DNA of 64,000 nt from NCBI GenBank assembly GCA_965225955.1, contig CBDDBX010000007.1, positions 1 through 64,000 of the forward strand. The letters run 5' to 3'. The position numbers were made by a program, and so were the translations under genes. This document shows, one piece after another, positions 48,014 through 56,978 of this stretch; the first letter of the stretch is position 1, and each line of letters starts with the position of its first letter. A model generated the notes under the pieces. The model did no database searches. It saw only the letters and a list, made by a program, of their open reading frames with translations, and was not told where the DNA came from. This DNA is from CBDDBX01 sp965225955 (GTDB lineage: Bacteria; Acidobacteriota; Aminicenantia; UBA2199).

Positions 48014-48413
48014 AAGCGACCTCCTTACAATTTTTTCGTTGATATGTACTTGCAATTTACGTGCCAACATTGGGAATCCTTGTTTTATGGGGGTGGAAGG
48101 GGATTTTGTCTGACAGGAAACCAATTTTTTGTAGCACAGAAATTTGAATGCTTAAGAAAATTTAAACGATAATTGATTATCGAAAAAACGTATAGTGCCT
48201 TTATATCTACTTATTCAAAAAAATGATTTGTTTCTGATTTATATTAATGATATTCAAAAAAACGGATAAGTCGAAAAAAGTCTGAAATTTTAGTTTCTAA
48301 ATTTAATTTACTAAAAAATGTGGATTTACATGTTGTTTTTGTCTGTAGAGTCGAGTTGTCATTTAAAAATACATTTGTTTTCTTAAATTGTGAATCTGAT
48401 TTGTTGATCTGCT
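48014..48413. other. AT-rich spacer between receptor and MFS genes
   Basis: Contains the receptor ribosome-binding site, the palindrome at 48167 and a direct repeat TATTCAAAAAAA near 48211 and 48251. No gene or strong promoter is evident. The upstream in-frame extension of the receptor (48014-48124) is considered untranslated. Confidence 0.45.
48167..48182. promoter_or_regulatory. perfect palindrome upstream of the TonB-dependent receptor
   Basis: CGATAATTGATTATCG; each 7-base arm matches six of seven positions of the Fur half-site TGATAAT, but the arms are spaced by two bases instead of one. It resembles the box before nox at 8850. Confidence 0.4.
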
Positions 48414-49571
48414 TCAGGCTCTTTTCAGGGTTCGTAAACCTATGGATGTAAGTAGAGTGGCTACTGTTACTATTGCTATACTGATATAGAGTGCAACATC
48501 ATAGGAACCTGTCTGATCTGCAATGAATCCACCAGCTCCTGGTCCTGTTATACCTGCTATGCCGTAAGCGAGAAAACACAAGGGGTATAATCTGGCAAAA
48601 GCTTCTACTCCAAAATAGCCTGAAATAGCTGATGCATATACTACGAAGTTTGCGCCAAATCCAAAACCCATTAAGGCAACGGAGATAAACATGAATACCT
48701 GAGGAAGAGGAAGTAGAAATAGTGTGCAGAATATTGCAAAACTACCAAGAGATAGTGGAATAGCTCTATTACCGAGTTTATCGTATATCTGACCCCATGT
48801 AACACGTCCGATAGCATTACCTATTGCAAAAACTGAGATCATAACCACAGCCTGAGCCTGGGATAGTCCTGCTTTGATAACTATTGGAGTCAGATTACCA
48901 ATAATCAGAAGTCCTGCAAATGTTCCGGCAAACATACCCAGGGTATTGATTCCAAACGGAAGGTTGAATATTGATGTTTTTTCTTCTTTATCTTCCTGTT
49001 TCTCTTCTCCGTTTTCAGGTTCAGAGAGAAACATTGAAGCTACGATAAGAAGAATACCTGCAACAATGCTGAACCATCTGAAGAAGAGCATTACATCCAT
49101 TCCAGATTGTATGAAGTGATCTGCAACAGATGAAAGAAGTACAGCTCCACCTCCAAAACCTGCTACAGCAACACCTGTAACCAGGCCTTTATTTTTCGGG
49201 AACCACTTCATTCCCACTGAGAGAGGGCAAACATAGCCAAAACCTATGCCTGAGCCGGCGATTACTCCGATGCTTAATAACATAAGAATAAATGATCCAC
49301 CTGACATTGATGCAAGGAAATAACCTGCAAGAAAGAGTGCAGATCCAATTACAGCTGTGAGACGTGGTCCTTTTTTAGTAAGAAGTCTTCCGGCAAATGT
49401 CATTGCAAGAGTAAAAATACCTATGGTGAGGCCGAATATAAAGCCGCACTCACCTTTGGTAAGGTTGTAGTTTTGTATGAGGTGAGGAGTAAAGGTACTC
49501 CATGCATAGATACCACCGAAAATAATCTGGATCAGAATTCCTGCTCCTAAAACTACCCAGCGATTATTCAT
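48414..49571 (-). CDS. OFA-family MFS transporter (oxalate/formate antiporter-like)
   Basis: 385 aa, twelve membrane helices. The N-terminus NRWVVLGAGILIQIIFGGIYAWSTFTPHL is the signature of the oxalate/formate antiporter (OFA) family, and GxGFGYVCPLSVGMKWFPKNKGLVTGVAVAGFGGGA is its central motif. A charged cytoplasmic loop (about 190-205) separates the halves. Members carry monocarboxylates such as lactate, formate or oxalate. The ATG at 49571 is chosen because AGGAGGAG lies just upstream, inside an open frame that starts at a TTG. A consensus promoter precedes it. Substrate not determinable. Confidence 0.88.
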   Translation of the reverse strand: MNNRWVVLGAGILIQIIFGGIYAWSTFTPHLIQNYNLTKGECGFIFGLTIGIFTLAMTFAGRLLTKKGPRLTAVIGSALFLAGYFLASMSGGSFILMLLSIGVIAGSGIGFGYVCPLSVGMKWFPKNKGLVTGVAVAGFGGGAVLLSSVADHFIQSGMDVMLFFRWFSIVAGILLIVASMFLSEPENGEEKQEDKEEKTSIFNLPFGINTLGMFAGTFAGLLIIGNLTPIVIKAGLSQAQAVVMISVFAIGNAIGRVTWGQIYDKLGNRAIPLSLGSFAIFCTLFLLPLPQVFMFISVALMGFGFGANFVVYASAISGYFGVEAFARLYPLCFLAYGIAGITGPGAGGFIADQTGSYDVALYISIAIVTVATLLTSIGLRTLKRA

Positions 49572-49633
49572 TATGCTCTCCTCCTGCAATATTTTAATGA
49601 ATTGATAACTACCTTTCTTACTAAGTCGGTAGA

Positions 49634-49662
49634 AAAATACCGAAAAATTGGTTCGGAGTCAA
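49634..49662 (-). promoter_or_regulatory. promoter of the OFA transporter gene
   Basis: Minus strand: TTGACT at 49662-49657, 17-base spacer, TATTTT at 49639-49634. Confidence 0.55.
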
Positions 49663-49701
49663 GCTTTTTTTAAAAAATGATAAGAAATAGTCTGATTTGG
49701 T

Positions 49702-49995
49702 TTAGCTGGAGTGAAAGAGTCTTTCAAAACCGTCATATGACCTGAGTGGAATAAGCTCAAATTCAATTAGTCCTTCTCTTACAAAAGGAAGGGTTTTCAG
49801 TTTCTCTTCTGCTTCATTAACTGAGTTGCTTTCAAGAATAAGTACTGCAGATTTTATGTTTTCCCTGAAATAGAGCTCTCTGATAAATCCCTCTTTGTGC
49901 AGGTGCCATGCAATGCGGGCCTCTTCTCTGGAAAATGAACTGTAATCTGCTGATGATGTACCGGATAACTCTTTCTCAAGTGCAATAATCTTCAT
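49702..49995 (-). CDS. small dimeric alpha/beta-barrel-like protein (YciI/muconolactone-isomerase-like)
   Basis: 97 aa. The pattern is an N-terminal strand (MKIIALEKEL), a helix with EEARIAWHLHKEGFIRELYFRENIKSAVLILESNS, then a helix NEAEEKLKTLPFVREGLIEFELIPL. This is the ferredoxin-like layout of YciI, muconolactone isomerase and related dimeric alpha/beta barrels. No catalytic residue can be assigned with certainty. AGGAT precedes the ATG. Function unknown. Confidence 0.6.
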   Translation of the reverse strand: MKIIALEKELSGTSSADYSSFSREEARIAWHLHKEGFIRELYFRENIKSAVLILESNSVNEAEEKLKTLPFVREGLIEFELIPLRSYDGFERLFHSS

Positions 49996-50056
49996 ATTTA
50001 TATCCTATATATAAGAAGAGACCAAAACAAGGAGCAGTTTGTTACAGGTACAAATT

Positions 50057-51469
50057 CTACTTAGCCAGTTTCCATACCCCTCTTAAAGTTAGTTCAGAAA
50101 TTGCTCTTATAAGGTCCGGGTTAACCTGAAAAATTGTATCTGCTGAGCGATGGTAGTTCATGTGCGGACCTGTTCCGGTTATACAGACATAAGGAATACC
50201 TTTTTCAGCAAAAGCCTGATAATCTGATTTCCCTCCGGGTTTTTCTGAAAAGTGAACTTTAATGTCCTTCAGCTTATCTGAAGCTTCTATGAAACTCTTT
50301 CTCAGAAGTTTATGTTTACTACTACCGGCACATCTTATTCCGGTTCCTATTCCGCATAGTTCAAAGTTAACCATATAATCTATTTCTCTCATTCCTGTGG
50401 GCAGGTTGGCAGTAAGATGTTTTGCTCCTACCAGTCCTTTTTCTTCTCCGGCAAAAAAGACAAAGATCAGGGTTTTTTCAGGTTTTGTATCAGCCAGAGC
50501 TTTGGCAACTCCCATAGTTACAGCACAACCTGCTGCATTGTCATGAGCTCCAGGGAAAGTTAAACCTGCATGAGAACCACAGTGATCCAGGTGAGCTCCA
50601 ATAACTATGCTGTTTTCTGATTTACCTTTAATAGTTCCTATTACATTTGAAGCTCTGGCATTGGGGTAGTGTCTGGATTCAACTGAAAGCTGGATCTTTG
50701 CGGATAGTTTGAAGGAGATGGGGGATTTATAAGTTTTAAGATCTTTTCTCAGTTTTACTGAATCTATACCGCGTTCTTTAAGAATAGTGTCAGCAACTTT
50801 TCTGCTGATAGTTATGTCTACTCCACCCTTTATAAATTTACCTCCAGGAGATGCATAAGGTTTATTGCCAATATGAATGATTCCTGCAACTCCTTTTTTA
50901 AGAGCATTTCTGAGTTTTGCTTCAGATGAGGCGTATTTACGGAATCTTTTATCCTTGCTGTCCGGTGATCCGCGGAAGCATATTATAAACTTATCCTTTA
51001 CATCCATACCCGCAAAATCATCATATCCAAGTTCCGGAGCACTTATACCCCAGCCTGCAAAAACAAGTTCTCTGGTTCCTTTAAAACTATCTGAGTTTAG
51101 CCATGGAAGGAAATCTTTCTCAATAGTTAATTCCTTTATTTGTTCTTTTGAATCGTTTGCTTTATCAGTGATTATGCTCATTGAAGCTTTCTCTATCTCT
51201 GTATAGGGACATCTGTATGTCTGCATGTAACCTTTTAAACCGCTTACAGGCTTTAGTCCCCACTTCTTAAGGTTGGAGGCAACCCACTCTGCTGATTTCC
51301 TATAACCTTCAGAACCAGATAGTCTGCCTTCAAATTTATCTGATGCCATGATTTTGCAAAAATTGTACAGCTCAAAAGTATTTAGTTTTTTTGAATGCTT
51401 TCCAGCAGAATCAGCTAATGAAAATGCACTGAGTATAATAGTAAATATTAATATAGAAAAAGTCTTCAT
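50057..51469 (-). CDS. secreted M28 family zinc aminopeptidase
   Basis: 470 aa with signal peptide (about 1-21). An N-terminal region with an embedded PA-like insertion (about 135-255) is followed by the M28 catalytic domain. Zinc ligands and catalytic residues are visible in VIGAHLDHCG, PGAHDNAAGCAV, FAGEEKGLVGA, the ELCG strand and HMNYHRSADT. The fold and order match the Aap/PSMA-type M28 peptidases that cut N-terminal residues from peptides outside the cytoplasm. AGAGGTG precedes the ATG. Together with the receptors it suggests use of external peptides. Confidence 0.9.
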   Translation of the reverse strand: MKTFSILIFTIILSAFSLADSAGKHSKKLNTFELYNFCKIMASDKFEGRLSGSEGYRKSAEWVASNLKKWGLKPVSGLKGYMQTYRCPYTEIEKASMSIITDKANDSKEQIKELTIEKDFLPWLNSDSFKGTRELVFAGWGISAPELGYDDFAGMDVKDKFIICFRGSPDSKDKRFRKYASSEAKLRNALKKGVAGIIHIGNKPYASPGGKFIKGGVDITISRKVADTILKERGIDSVKLRKDLKTYKSPISFKLSAKIQLSVESRHYPNARASNVIGTIKGKSENSIVIGAHLDHCGSHAGLTFPGAHDNAAGCAVTMGVAKALADTKPEKTLIFVFFAGEEKGLVGAKHLTANLPTGMREIDYMVNFELCGIGTGIRCAGSSKHKLLRKSFIEASDKLKDIKVHFSEKPGGKSDYQAFAEKGIPYVCITGTGPHMNYHRSADTIFQVNPDLIRAISELTLRGVWKLAK

Positions 51470-51616
51470 AATTCACCTCTGGTATAAACAGATAGTACGA
51501 ATTGTTATGAGAAATGTTTTAATAATTAAAACTCTGGATAAACCTGGTGGCCGGAAACTTCTGGCATTAAACAGTGGTTAAGTTGTATACTCTGTTTTTC
51601 TTAACCGGAGTAGATT

Positions 51617-52471
51617 ATGAAACTGATTAATATTATTCAGCTTATAGTGCTTGCTGCTATATGGGGAGCATCTTTTATATTTATGAGAATTCTTGCCCCC
51701 GCTATAGGGCCTGTGAAAACTGCAGATTTCAGAATTCTTATTGGAGGACTCGTACTGGTTCTCTATTTTGTTATTAAAAAAAGAGATCTGGAGTGGAAGA
51801 AGAACTGGAAGGTATATCTTATTATTGGTGTATTGAATGCAGCACTGCCTTTTCTCTTTTATGCATTTGCGGCTCTCTATATTCCTGCATCTTATTCAAG
51901 TATTCTTAATGCTATGTCGCCGGTATTTGGGGTTATGTTTGCTGCTATATGGCTAAAAGAGAAGGTAACACCTGCTAAGGTGGCAGGACTTGTAGCTGGT
52001 ATATGTGGAGTGGCTTTTATAAGCTGGAAAGGACCTGTTGATATGACTGTTTCTGCAATGTTTGCAATGGCAGCATGTCTTGGGGCAGCAATGTGTTACG
52101 CTCTTTCAGGTGTATATATGAAACTAAAAGCAGGAGGAATAAATGCTTTCTATATAGCTGCCTGTAGCCAGTTGGTGGGTGGTATTGTTATTTTTCCTTT
52201 CAATTTTACAGAATCTGTAGATATGAACCTATCTCCATTCATTATAGGGAACATTCTTGTTTTTGCCCTGTTATGCACCTCTTTTGCATTTGTTGTCTAT
52301 TTTAAGTTGCTGGAAGATGTTGGCCCTGCAAAATCATTAACAGTTACTTTTCTGATTCCGGTTTTCGGAATATTCTGGGGCTGGCTTTTTCTTAATGAGG
52401 TAATTACTCTTTCTGTTATTACAGGAACGGTTCTGATTATATCGGGTACTGTTTTTATTGTGAAACGTTAG
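51617..52471 (+). CDS. EamA/DMT family transporter
   Basis: 284 aa with ten membrane helices in two EamA repeats (about 5-135 and 150-283). Typical sequences are AAIWGASFIFMR near the N-terminus, LYIPASYSSILNAMSPVFGVMFAAIWLKEKVT at the end of repeat 1 and FLIPVFGIFWGWLFLNEVIT in repeat 2. The family exports amino acids or other metabolites; the substrate is unknown. GGAG lies 7 bases before the ATG. It is convergent with the next gene, with a single base between stop codons. Confidence 0.93.
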   Translation: MKLINIIQLIVLAAIWGASFIFMRILAPAIGPVKTADFRILIGGLVLVLYFVIKKRDLEWKKNWKVYLIIGVLNAALPFLFYAFAALYIPASYSSILNAMSPVFGVMFAAIWLKEKVTPAKVAGLVAGICGVAFISWKGPVDMTVSAMFAMAACLGAAMCYALSGVYMKLKAGGINAFYIAACSQLVGGIVIFPFNFTESVDMNLSPFIIGNILVFALLCTSFAFVVYFKLLEDVGPAKSLTVTFLIPVFGIFWGWLFLNEVITLSVITGTVLIISGTVFIVKR

Positions 52472-52472
52472 G

Positions 52473-53456
52473 CTAGTCGGGACTACGTTCAACTATAGCA
52501 CGAACAAGGGCAAATTTTCTGTAATTGGAAGTAAAGTCCTCGTCAAGTCTGTAGATTTCCCTGTAGAGGGAATTCAATTCAAAAGCTCTGGCTAAATCCC
52601 TGGCCACATCCTCTGCTTCAAAACCAAACTGAAATTTATAGCACGCTCTGTTGTAATATGCTCTACCGTAGTTTTTATCAAGTTCAGTCAGTACATTAAG
52701 AGTGAATATGGTTTTCTCCTGAAAAGTCAGTTTCATCTGCTCAAAGTAGCGTCGCTGCTGTTCATTTTGTGAGTGTTCTGGGAACTCAGACATTAGTGCA
52801 TATAGTTCTGAGCAGTAGTGATATGTTTTAGCTTCCTGAATGTATGTGAGTTTATTGGCTTTGTCCTCTTCTTTGGCGCGACTGAATCTTGCAAGAGCAA
52901 TTTTATAATGAAAGAGAGTTTTGTTGAAAAGTTTCTTTCTGAATTTCGGCGTCAGATTGAGCTCAGTTTTAAGAGTATAAAAATATGAAGCACCGTTTTT
53001 CACTCTTGCGGTTCCTCTCTTTATTGCATCATTTGCCTGATCGATTTTTCTGATATTTTCCAGAGTTAGTTCAATGTTTGAAACTTTCTGGTTAAGCATT
53101 TTCAGGGCAGTGTTCTTGCTGACAGTTATAAGACTTATACCCATAAATCCCGCAAGAAAGCTTATAGCTGCAATTTTCATGAAATCCGGTTCCTGCTTTT
53201 TTTTTTCAGCAGGGGGCTTTTTGTAAAAGAGAGGTTTAAGAAACAGAAGAGCTATAACCGCTGCAACTGAGCCTATGAAAATATCGTACAGAAGAGCTCT
53301 TATTGTAAGGTTCTCAATAAGGAGGAGGGTGTCTTTGTAGCAAAGATAATTGCCTCCTCTTGAGACCCATAGAATGAATCCTCCTACTGCTCCACAGAGA
53401 GGGACCATATAATACATTCTGTTCTTGTTCTTTACTACTTTGGTGTTGTTAGCCAT
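52473..53456 (-). CDS. membrane protein with helical-repeat C-terminus (hypothetical)
   Basis: 327 aa. Three hydrophobic segments (about 17-30, 50-75, 95-115) are followed by a long cytoplasmic or periplasmic helical region (about 125-325). The region containing LDKNYGRAYYNRACYKFQFGFEAEDVARDLARAFELN looks like tetratricopeptide-type pairs. An in-frame TTG gives four more residues, but the ATG at 53456 after GGAAA seems better. No function can be assigned. Confidence 0.6.
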   Translation of the reverse strand: MANNTKVVKNKNRMYYMVPLCGAVGGFILWVSRGGNYLCYKDTLLLIENLTIRALLYDIFIGSVAAVIALLFLKPLFYKKPPAEKKKQEPDFMKIAAISFLAGFMGISLITVSKNTALKMLNQKVSNIELTLENIRKIDQANDAIKRGTARVKNGASYFYTLKTELNLTPKFRKKLFNKTLFHYKIALARFSRAKEEDKANKLTYIQEAKTYHYCSELYALMSEFPEHSQNEQQRRYFEQMKLTFQEKTIFTLNVLTELDKNYGRAYYNRACYKFQFGFEAEDVARDLARAFELNSLYREIYRLDEDFTSNYRKFALVRAIVERSPD

Positions 53457-53734
53457 TAATTTTTCCAATACTAAAAATTACTATATCTATTTAAAGGCTA
53501 ATATTACCATAGTACGCAGCTGGAACCAAAACTTCTCTAGTGTCAGATTTGTACTGAACTGTCAATAAGTATTAGAAAAACAATGAACCCGTAGTACCCT
53601 ATTATCTTTTATGTTTATATCCGGTTTTGATGAAGCCGGATTGTCTTATGAAAAAAATGAAAAAATAGTAAACTTTTAACCTCCTTCCTGCGTCTGAATA
53701 TTATTGCAGATTGCAAAAAGAGGAGGTGAACAAG

Positions 53735-53968
53735 CTATGAGTCGCTCTTTGCTCTCAGTTGTTTCCACTGATTGTCAAAGTTCAGAAGAGTTTCTTCGAG
53801 TTTATCTTCGAGAGAATTAAAATCTTTAGCTGATAAAGTAATACTCTCAGATAAGCCCCTGTGAGACACTTTAAGCTCAAATTGAGCGGATGTCTGCTGT
53901 TTGGGAGCAACTCTGACTATTTCAGATATATCAAACATAGAATCATCATATAAATCAATTATTCTCAT
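53735..53968 (-). CDS. small hypothetical protein
   Basis: 77 aa, predicted soluble, beta strands followed by an acidic helix (LEDKLEETLLNFDNQWKQL). A weak AGG-containing ribosome-binding site lies before the ATG. Not recognised. The plus strand of the same place has a short frame behind a perfect Shine-Dalgarno (53737-53820), so which strand is used is not settled. Confidence 0.5.
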   Translation of the reverse strand: MRIIDLYDDSMFDISEIVRVAPKQQTSAQFELKVSHRGLSESITLSAKDFNSLEDKLEETLLNFDNQWKQLRAKSDS

Positions 53969-54124
53969 TTTTAGCCTGCTTACACTTTAATTCTAATATT
54001 ATTTTTTCTTATTGACAATACAATTTTACCTTATAAAAAAAAACAATTCAAATTAATGAATAGTATGTGCGGAAAAGGTGTGCTCTGCTGATTATCCAAA
54101 TAGCAGAGCAACTTAATTATGATA

Positions 54125-54775
54125 TCAGAAGTTGCTTTCAACCTCTTTCTTCTTGGTTTCTTCTCTTCTGTTGAGCATGCTTTTGAGTTCCTTCATGATC
54201 TTTTTAAATTTTACTTTTGAAGCTTCATGAATCTCAAGAGGTCTGTAGCTCAGGTAAACTTCATGGATATTATCCAGAAGAAGAATTGCAGTGTTCCCTT
54301 TTTTCCAGAACTTTCTTTTTTTAAGCCCTGCTTTAAGTGCCTGAGCGGTTCCCTGGCCTCTTTTCTGTTTTTCTATTGAGAAAAAACCTGAGAAGTCATC
54401 GTCCTCAACAGCCATCAGAATAGCTTCAGGATTAGCTTTCATTATTTTTTCTGCATCAAGGAGAAAGGTGTAATCCAGAATATTTGTGGATTTACCATAT
54501 TTTCTGTTCAGAAGCTCTGTAACCCTTCCCAGAAAAGTCATATCTTTTGTAGAGTATATAACATACTCCAGTCCTTCTGTTCCTAATCCAAATACTACTT
54601 CAGTTTTAGACTCAAGCAGAATCTCATCTTTATAAAGGGTATCAGTCAGGTTTTCTATCTTTCTTACCTCATCAAGAGGCATGCCCCATTTCAGTTTTCT
54701 TATGTCATACTCATCAGCTGTGATCAGGGTTGCAAACAGGCCTGTTGCAAGAATAAAAAGTATTGCCTTTTTCAT
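54125..54775 (-). CDS. secreted hypothetical protein
   Basis: 216 aa with a signal peptide (about 1-20, cleavage after TLITA). The mature start RKLKWGMPLDEVRKIE is a motif seen at the beginning of many small periplasmic proteins in which a WGM-x-x-x-EV helix precedes repeated strands. The C-terminus is very basic (MLNRREETKKKEV). GGGAG precedes the ATG. Monocistronic and divergent from the thioredoxin-fold gene. Function unknown. Confidence 0.6.
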   Translation of the reverse strand: MKKAILFILATGLFATLITADEYDIRKLKWGMPLDEVRKIENLTDTLYKDEILLESKTEVVFGLGTEGLEYVIYSTKDMTFLGRVTELLNRKYGKSTNILDYTFLLDAEKIMKANPEAILMAVEDDDFSGFFSIEKQKRGQGTAQALKAGLKKRKFWKKGNTAILLLDNIHEVYLSYRPLEIHEASKVKFKKIMKELKSMLNRREETKKKEVESNF

Positions 54776-54929
54776 TGTGTAACTCCCTCTGTGACAGATA
54801 TTAAATCGTTTACTTATTCTTACTGTATAGCACTGACATTCAGAAAAATCAAGATGCCGGGGTTTGAAAAAAAACTCCGCTATGGTACAAAATAAATATT
54901 GTTAACAGGGAATAGTAACCGGGAATAAG

Positions 54930-56345
54930 GTGCAGACTATTTTAAGATGTATTGTTTTTATTGTTCTGATGATGATTACAGTTCACCCTGTAAGATCTGT
55001 TGAAAAAAGAGTAGAGCTTTCTACTTTTAGTAAGTATTCAGGAAATGATATAGAAGTGACTGAGCAGGCAAGCCGGTTGTGTAAACCTGTACTTATCTAC
55101 TACTATGCTGACTGGAGCAGTAATTCTGAAGATTTTCTACATAAACTTGCAGGGTCAGACCTATATGAAAAGCTGAAGTCAGAATATATTCTGTTGAGAG
55201 TCAATGGAAGTGAATCCAAAGGAGCAGAATTGTGTCGTAAGGCTGAAATCAGAACCTTTCCATCAGTAGTAATAAAAGATTACAGAGGAGATATTCTGGG
55301 AAGTTGCAATCCTGTAAGAGGAGTTGAGGATCTCAGGAAATTTCTTGATTCAGTTATAACTCCGGCACTTGTAAAATTCATGACAGCTGCACTTGAAACC
55401 CAGCCTTATAACAGAAGACTGAACTTTGAACTTGCCAATCACCTGCCTGATACCAGTGTAGATAGAAAAATAGAGCTTCTCAAAATTGCAGCCGGAGTTG
55501 TGCCGGAATATTCTGATACTTTTACTAAAGAAATTTATGAAAAACTGGCTCTGGAAATAACCCACTGTTACAGCAGGAAGGATTCGCTTGCCCGGGAGCA
55601 GTTTGCACAACTCAATAAGCCGGTTCTTCTTAATCTTGTATCTGCATATTTTCCTGAATTTACTTATGATATGAAAGGTTGTGCACGTGTCGCAGGGCTA
55701 ATAGAATGGTTCAATTCTATTAAAGATCACTCCACAGCTTACAGGCTTTTCAGGAAATATAGTGCAGGCAAAGAGTGGTATATGGAAGATGGTGCTGTTG
55801 AGTTTCTTAAAGAGGGTCTCTACTCTATAAGTAAAAAGGGAAATCTTGATTATATTGCCGGGGAGTTTACAAAGCTCAGGAACTATTACAGTGGGAAGCT
55901 TCCTGAAAGGGAATTTGTAAAGTCATATTTAAAGCTTATTGAAGGTTTTATATATTACAGTTGCAGAAGGGGAAAAGCAGAAAAGTCATCAGAATTTATA
56001 AAGATATATCTTGATGAAGCAGAGCGTTTTGGGGTACTTGTTAAAGCCAGAGACAGGATTATAAACTGGGCTGTAAAATCGGGGTTCTGTATTGGGGAAG
56101 CTCTTGATATCCTGAATGGGGAGCTTAATGGGAAATCAGAAAAAAGAAAACTGAAGGCAGCTCTCTATAAGATTACAATTCTTACTGGAAGAAAGAGGGA
56201 TGCAGAGGCAATAACTTTTGTAAAAAGTTTTATGAAAGAGATGGCTCTTATTAAACTCCCTGAATCTGAGCGCAGATTGTTTTATAGAAAAATCACTACT
56301 ATTATGGCTGATACAGGTTTTCCTGTAACAGAATCTTTGCGATGA
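54930..56345 (+). CDS. thioredoxin-fold protein lacking CXXC
   Basis: 471 aa with a signal peptide (about 1-22) and a thioredoxin-like domain (about 35-145): PVLIYYYADWSSNSEDFLHKL aligns with the active-site strand, but the CXXC position reads SSNS (63-66), and RTFPSVVIKD contains the expected cis-Pro. The remaining 320 residues are helical, perhaps repeats, with no motif recognised. Redox activity is therefore unlikely; binding or scaffolding is more plausible. The start is GTG at 54930. It lies 129 bases before the sigma-factor operon and could be its first member. Confidence 0.65.
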   Translation: MQTILRCIVFIVLMMITVHPVRSVEKRVELSTFSKYSGNDIEVTEQASRLCKPVLIYYYADWSSNSEDFLHKLAGSDLYEKLKSEYILLRVNGSESKGAELCRKAEIRTFPSVVIKDYRGDILGSCNPVRGVEDLRKFLDSVITPALVKFMTAALETQPYNRRLNFELANHLPDTSVDRKIELLKIAAGVVPEYSDTFTKEIYEKLALEITHCYSRKDSLAREQFAQLNKPVLLNLVSAYFPEFTYDMKGCARVAGLIEWFNSIKDHSTAYRLFRKYSAGKEWYMEDGAVEFLKEGLYSISKKGNLDYIAGEFTKLRNYYSGKLPEREFVKSYLKLIEGFIYYSCRRGKAEKSSEFIKIYLDEAERFGVLVKARDRIINWAVKSGFCIGEALDILNGELNGKSEKRKLKAALYKITILTGRKRDAEAITFVKSFMKEMALIKLPESERRLFYRKITTIMADTGFPVTESLR

Positions 56346-56425
56346 TATTTCTGCCTGTAGTATAATGGCAAAATAAAATTTACGAAGCATAATAATCTTA
56401 TCTGTATCTGGTAACACATAAGGGA

Positions 56426-56454
56426 TGTAACTGTGTTAAACTCATATGGATAAT
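56426..56454 (+). promoter_or_regulatory. candidate promoter of the sigma-factor operon
   Basis: TGTAAC at 56426-56431, 17-base spacer, GATAAT at 56449-56454. The -35 has the AAC core typical of ECF-sigma promoters, so autoregulation is conceivable; weak evidence. Confidence 0.3.
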
Positions 56455-56474
56455 TTCTACAGGATTGATCAGAT

Positions 56475-56978
56475 ATGTGCAGCAAAAGAGACGACTTTAG
56501 TGTTGAAGAGCTTTACCGGAAATATGGTCCTATGGTCTTCAGGCGATGTGTGAAACTACTGAGGGATGAAGAGATAGCTATGGATGCAATGCAGGAAGTT
56601 TTTATGAAAGTCATAAAAAAGAAGGAACAACTCAATGTTGACTACCCTTCAAGCCTTCTTTACAGAATTGCCACCAATACCTGTCTGAATGTTATCCGGG
56701 ATGATAAAAACAAAAAGATATCCGGTGATGATGATGCGCTTGTTAATATCGCATGTTACGATGAAGAGACAGAGAAGATTTTTTCAAGAAATCTGCTTGA
56801 TCGTCTTTTCAGGGATGAGAGACCTTCTACAAGAGTTATGGCGGTACTTCATTATGTTGATGGTATGACGCTGCAGGAAGTTGCAGATGAAGTGCAGTTA
56901 TCAGTTTCCGGTGTACGGAAGCGGCTCAGGGAGTTTAAAAGCCGGGTAAAAATATGGAGGTCAGAAGATGCCATATAA
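56475..56978 (+). CDS. ECF-type RNA polymerase sigma factor
   Basis: 167 aa. Region 2 (about 8-75) has FSVEELYRKYGPMVFRRCVKLLRDEEIAMDAMQEVFMKV, with the DAMQEVF core-binding motif, and SLLYRIATNTCLNVIRD. Region 4 (about 110-160) has the HTH DGMTLQEVADEVQLSVSGVRKRLREFKSRV. No region 1 or 3, as expected for the extracytoplasmic-function group. AGGAT precedes the ATG. It overlaps the next gene by 11 bases; that gene looks like its anti-sigma factor, and the pair heads a four-gene operon. Confidence 0.93.
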   Translation: MCSKRDDFSVEELYRKYGPMVFRRCVKLLRDEEIAMDAMQEVFMKVIKKKEQLNVDYPSSLLYRIATNTCLNVIRDDKNKKISGDDDALVNIACYDEETEKIFSRNLLDRLFRDERPSTRVMAVLHYVDGMTLQEVADEVQLSVSGVRKRLREFKSRVKIWRSEDAI

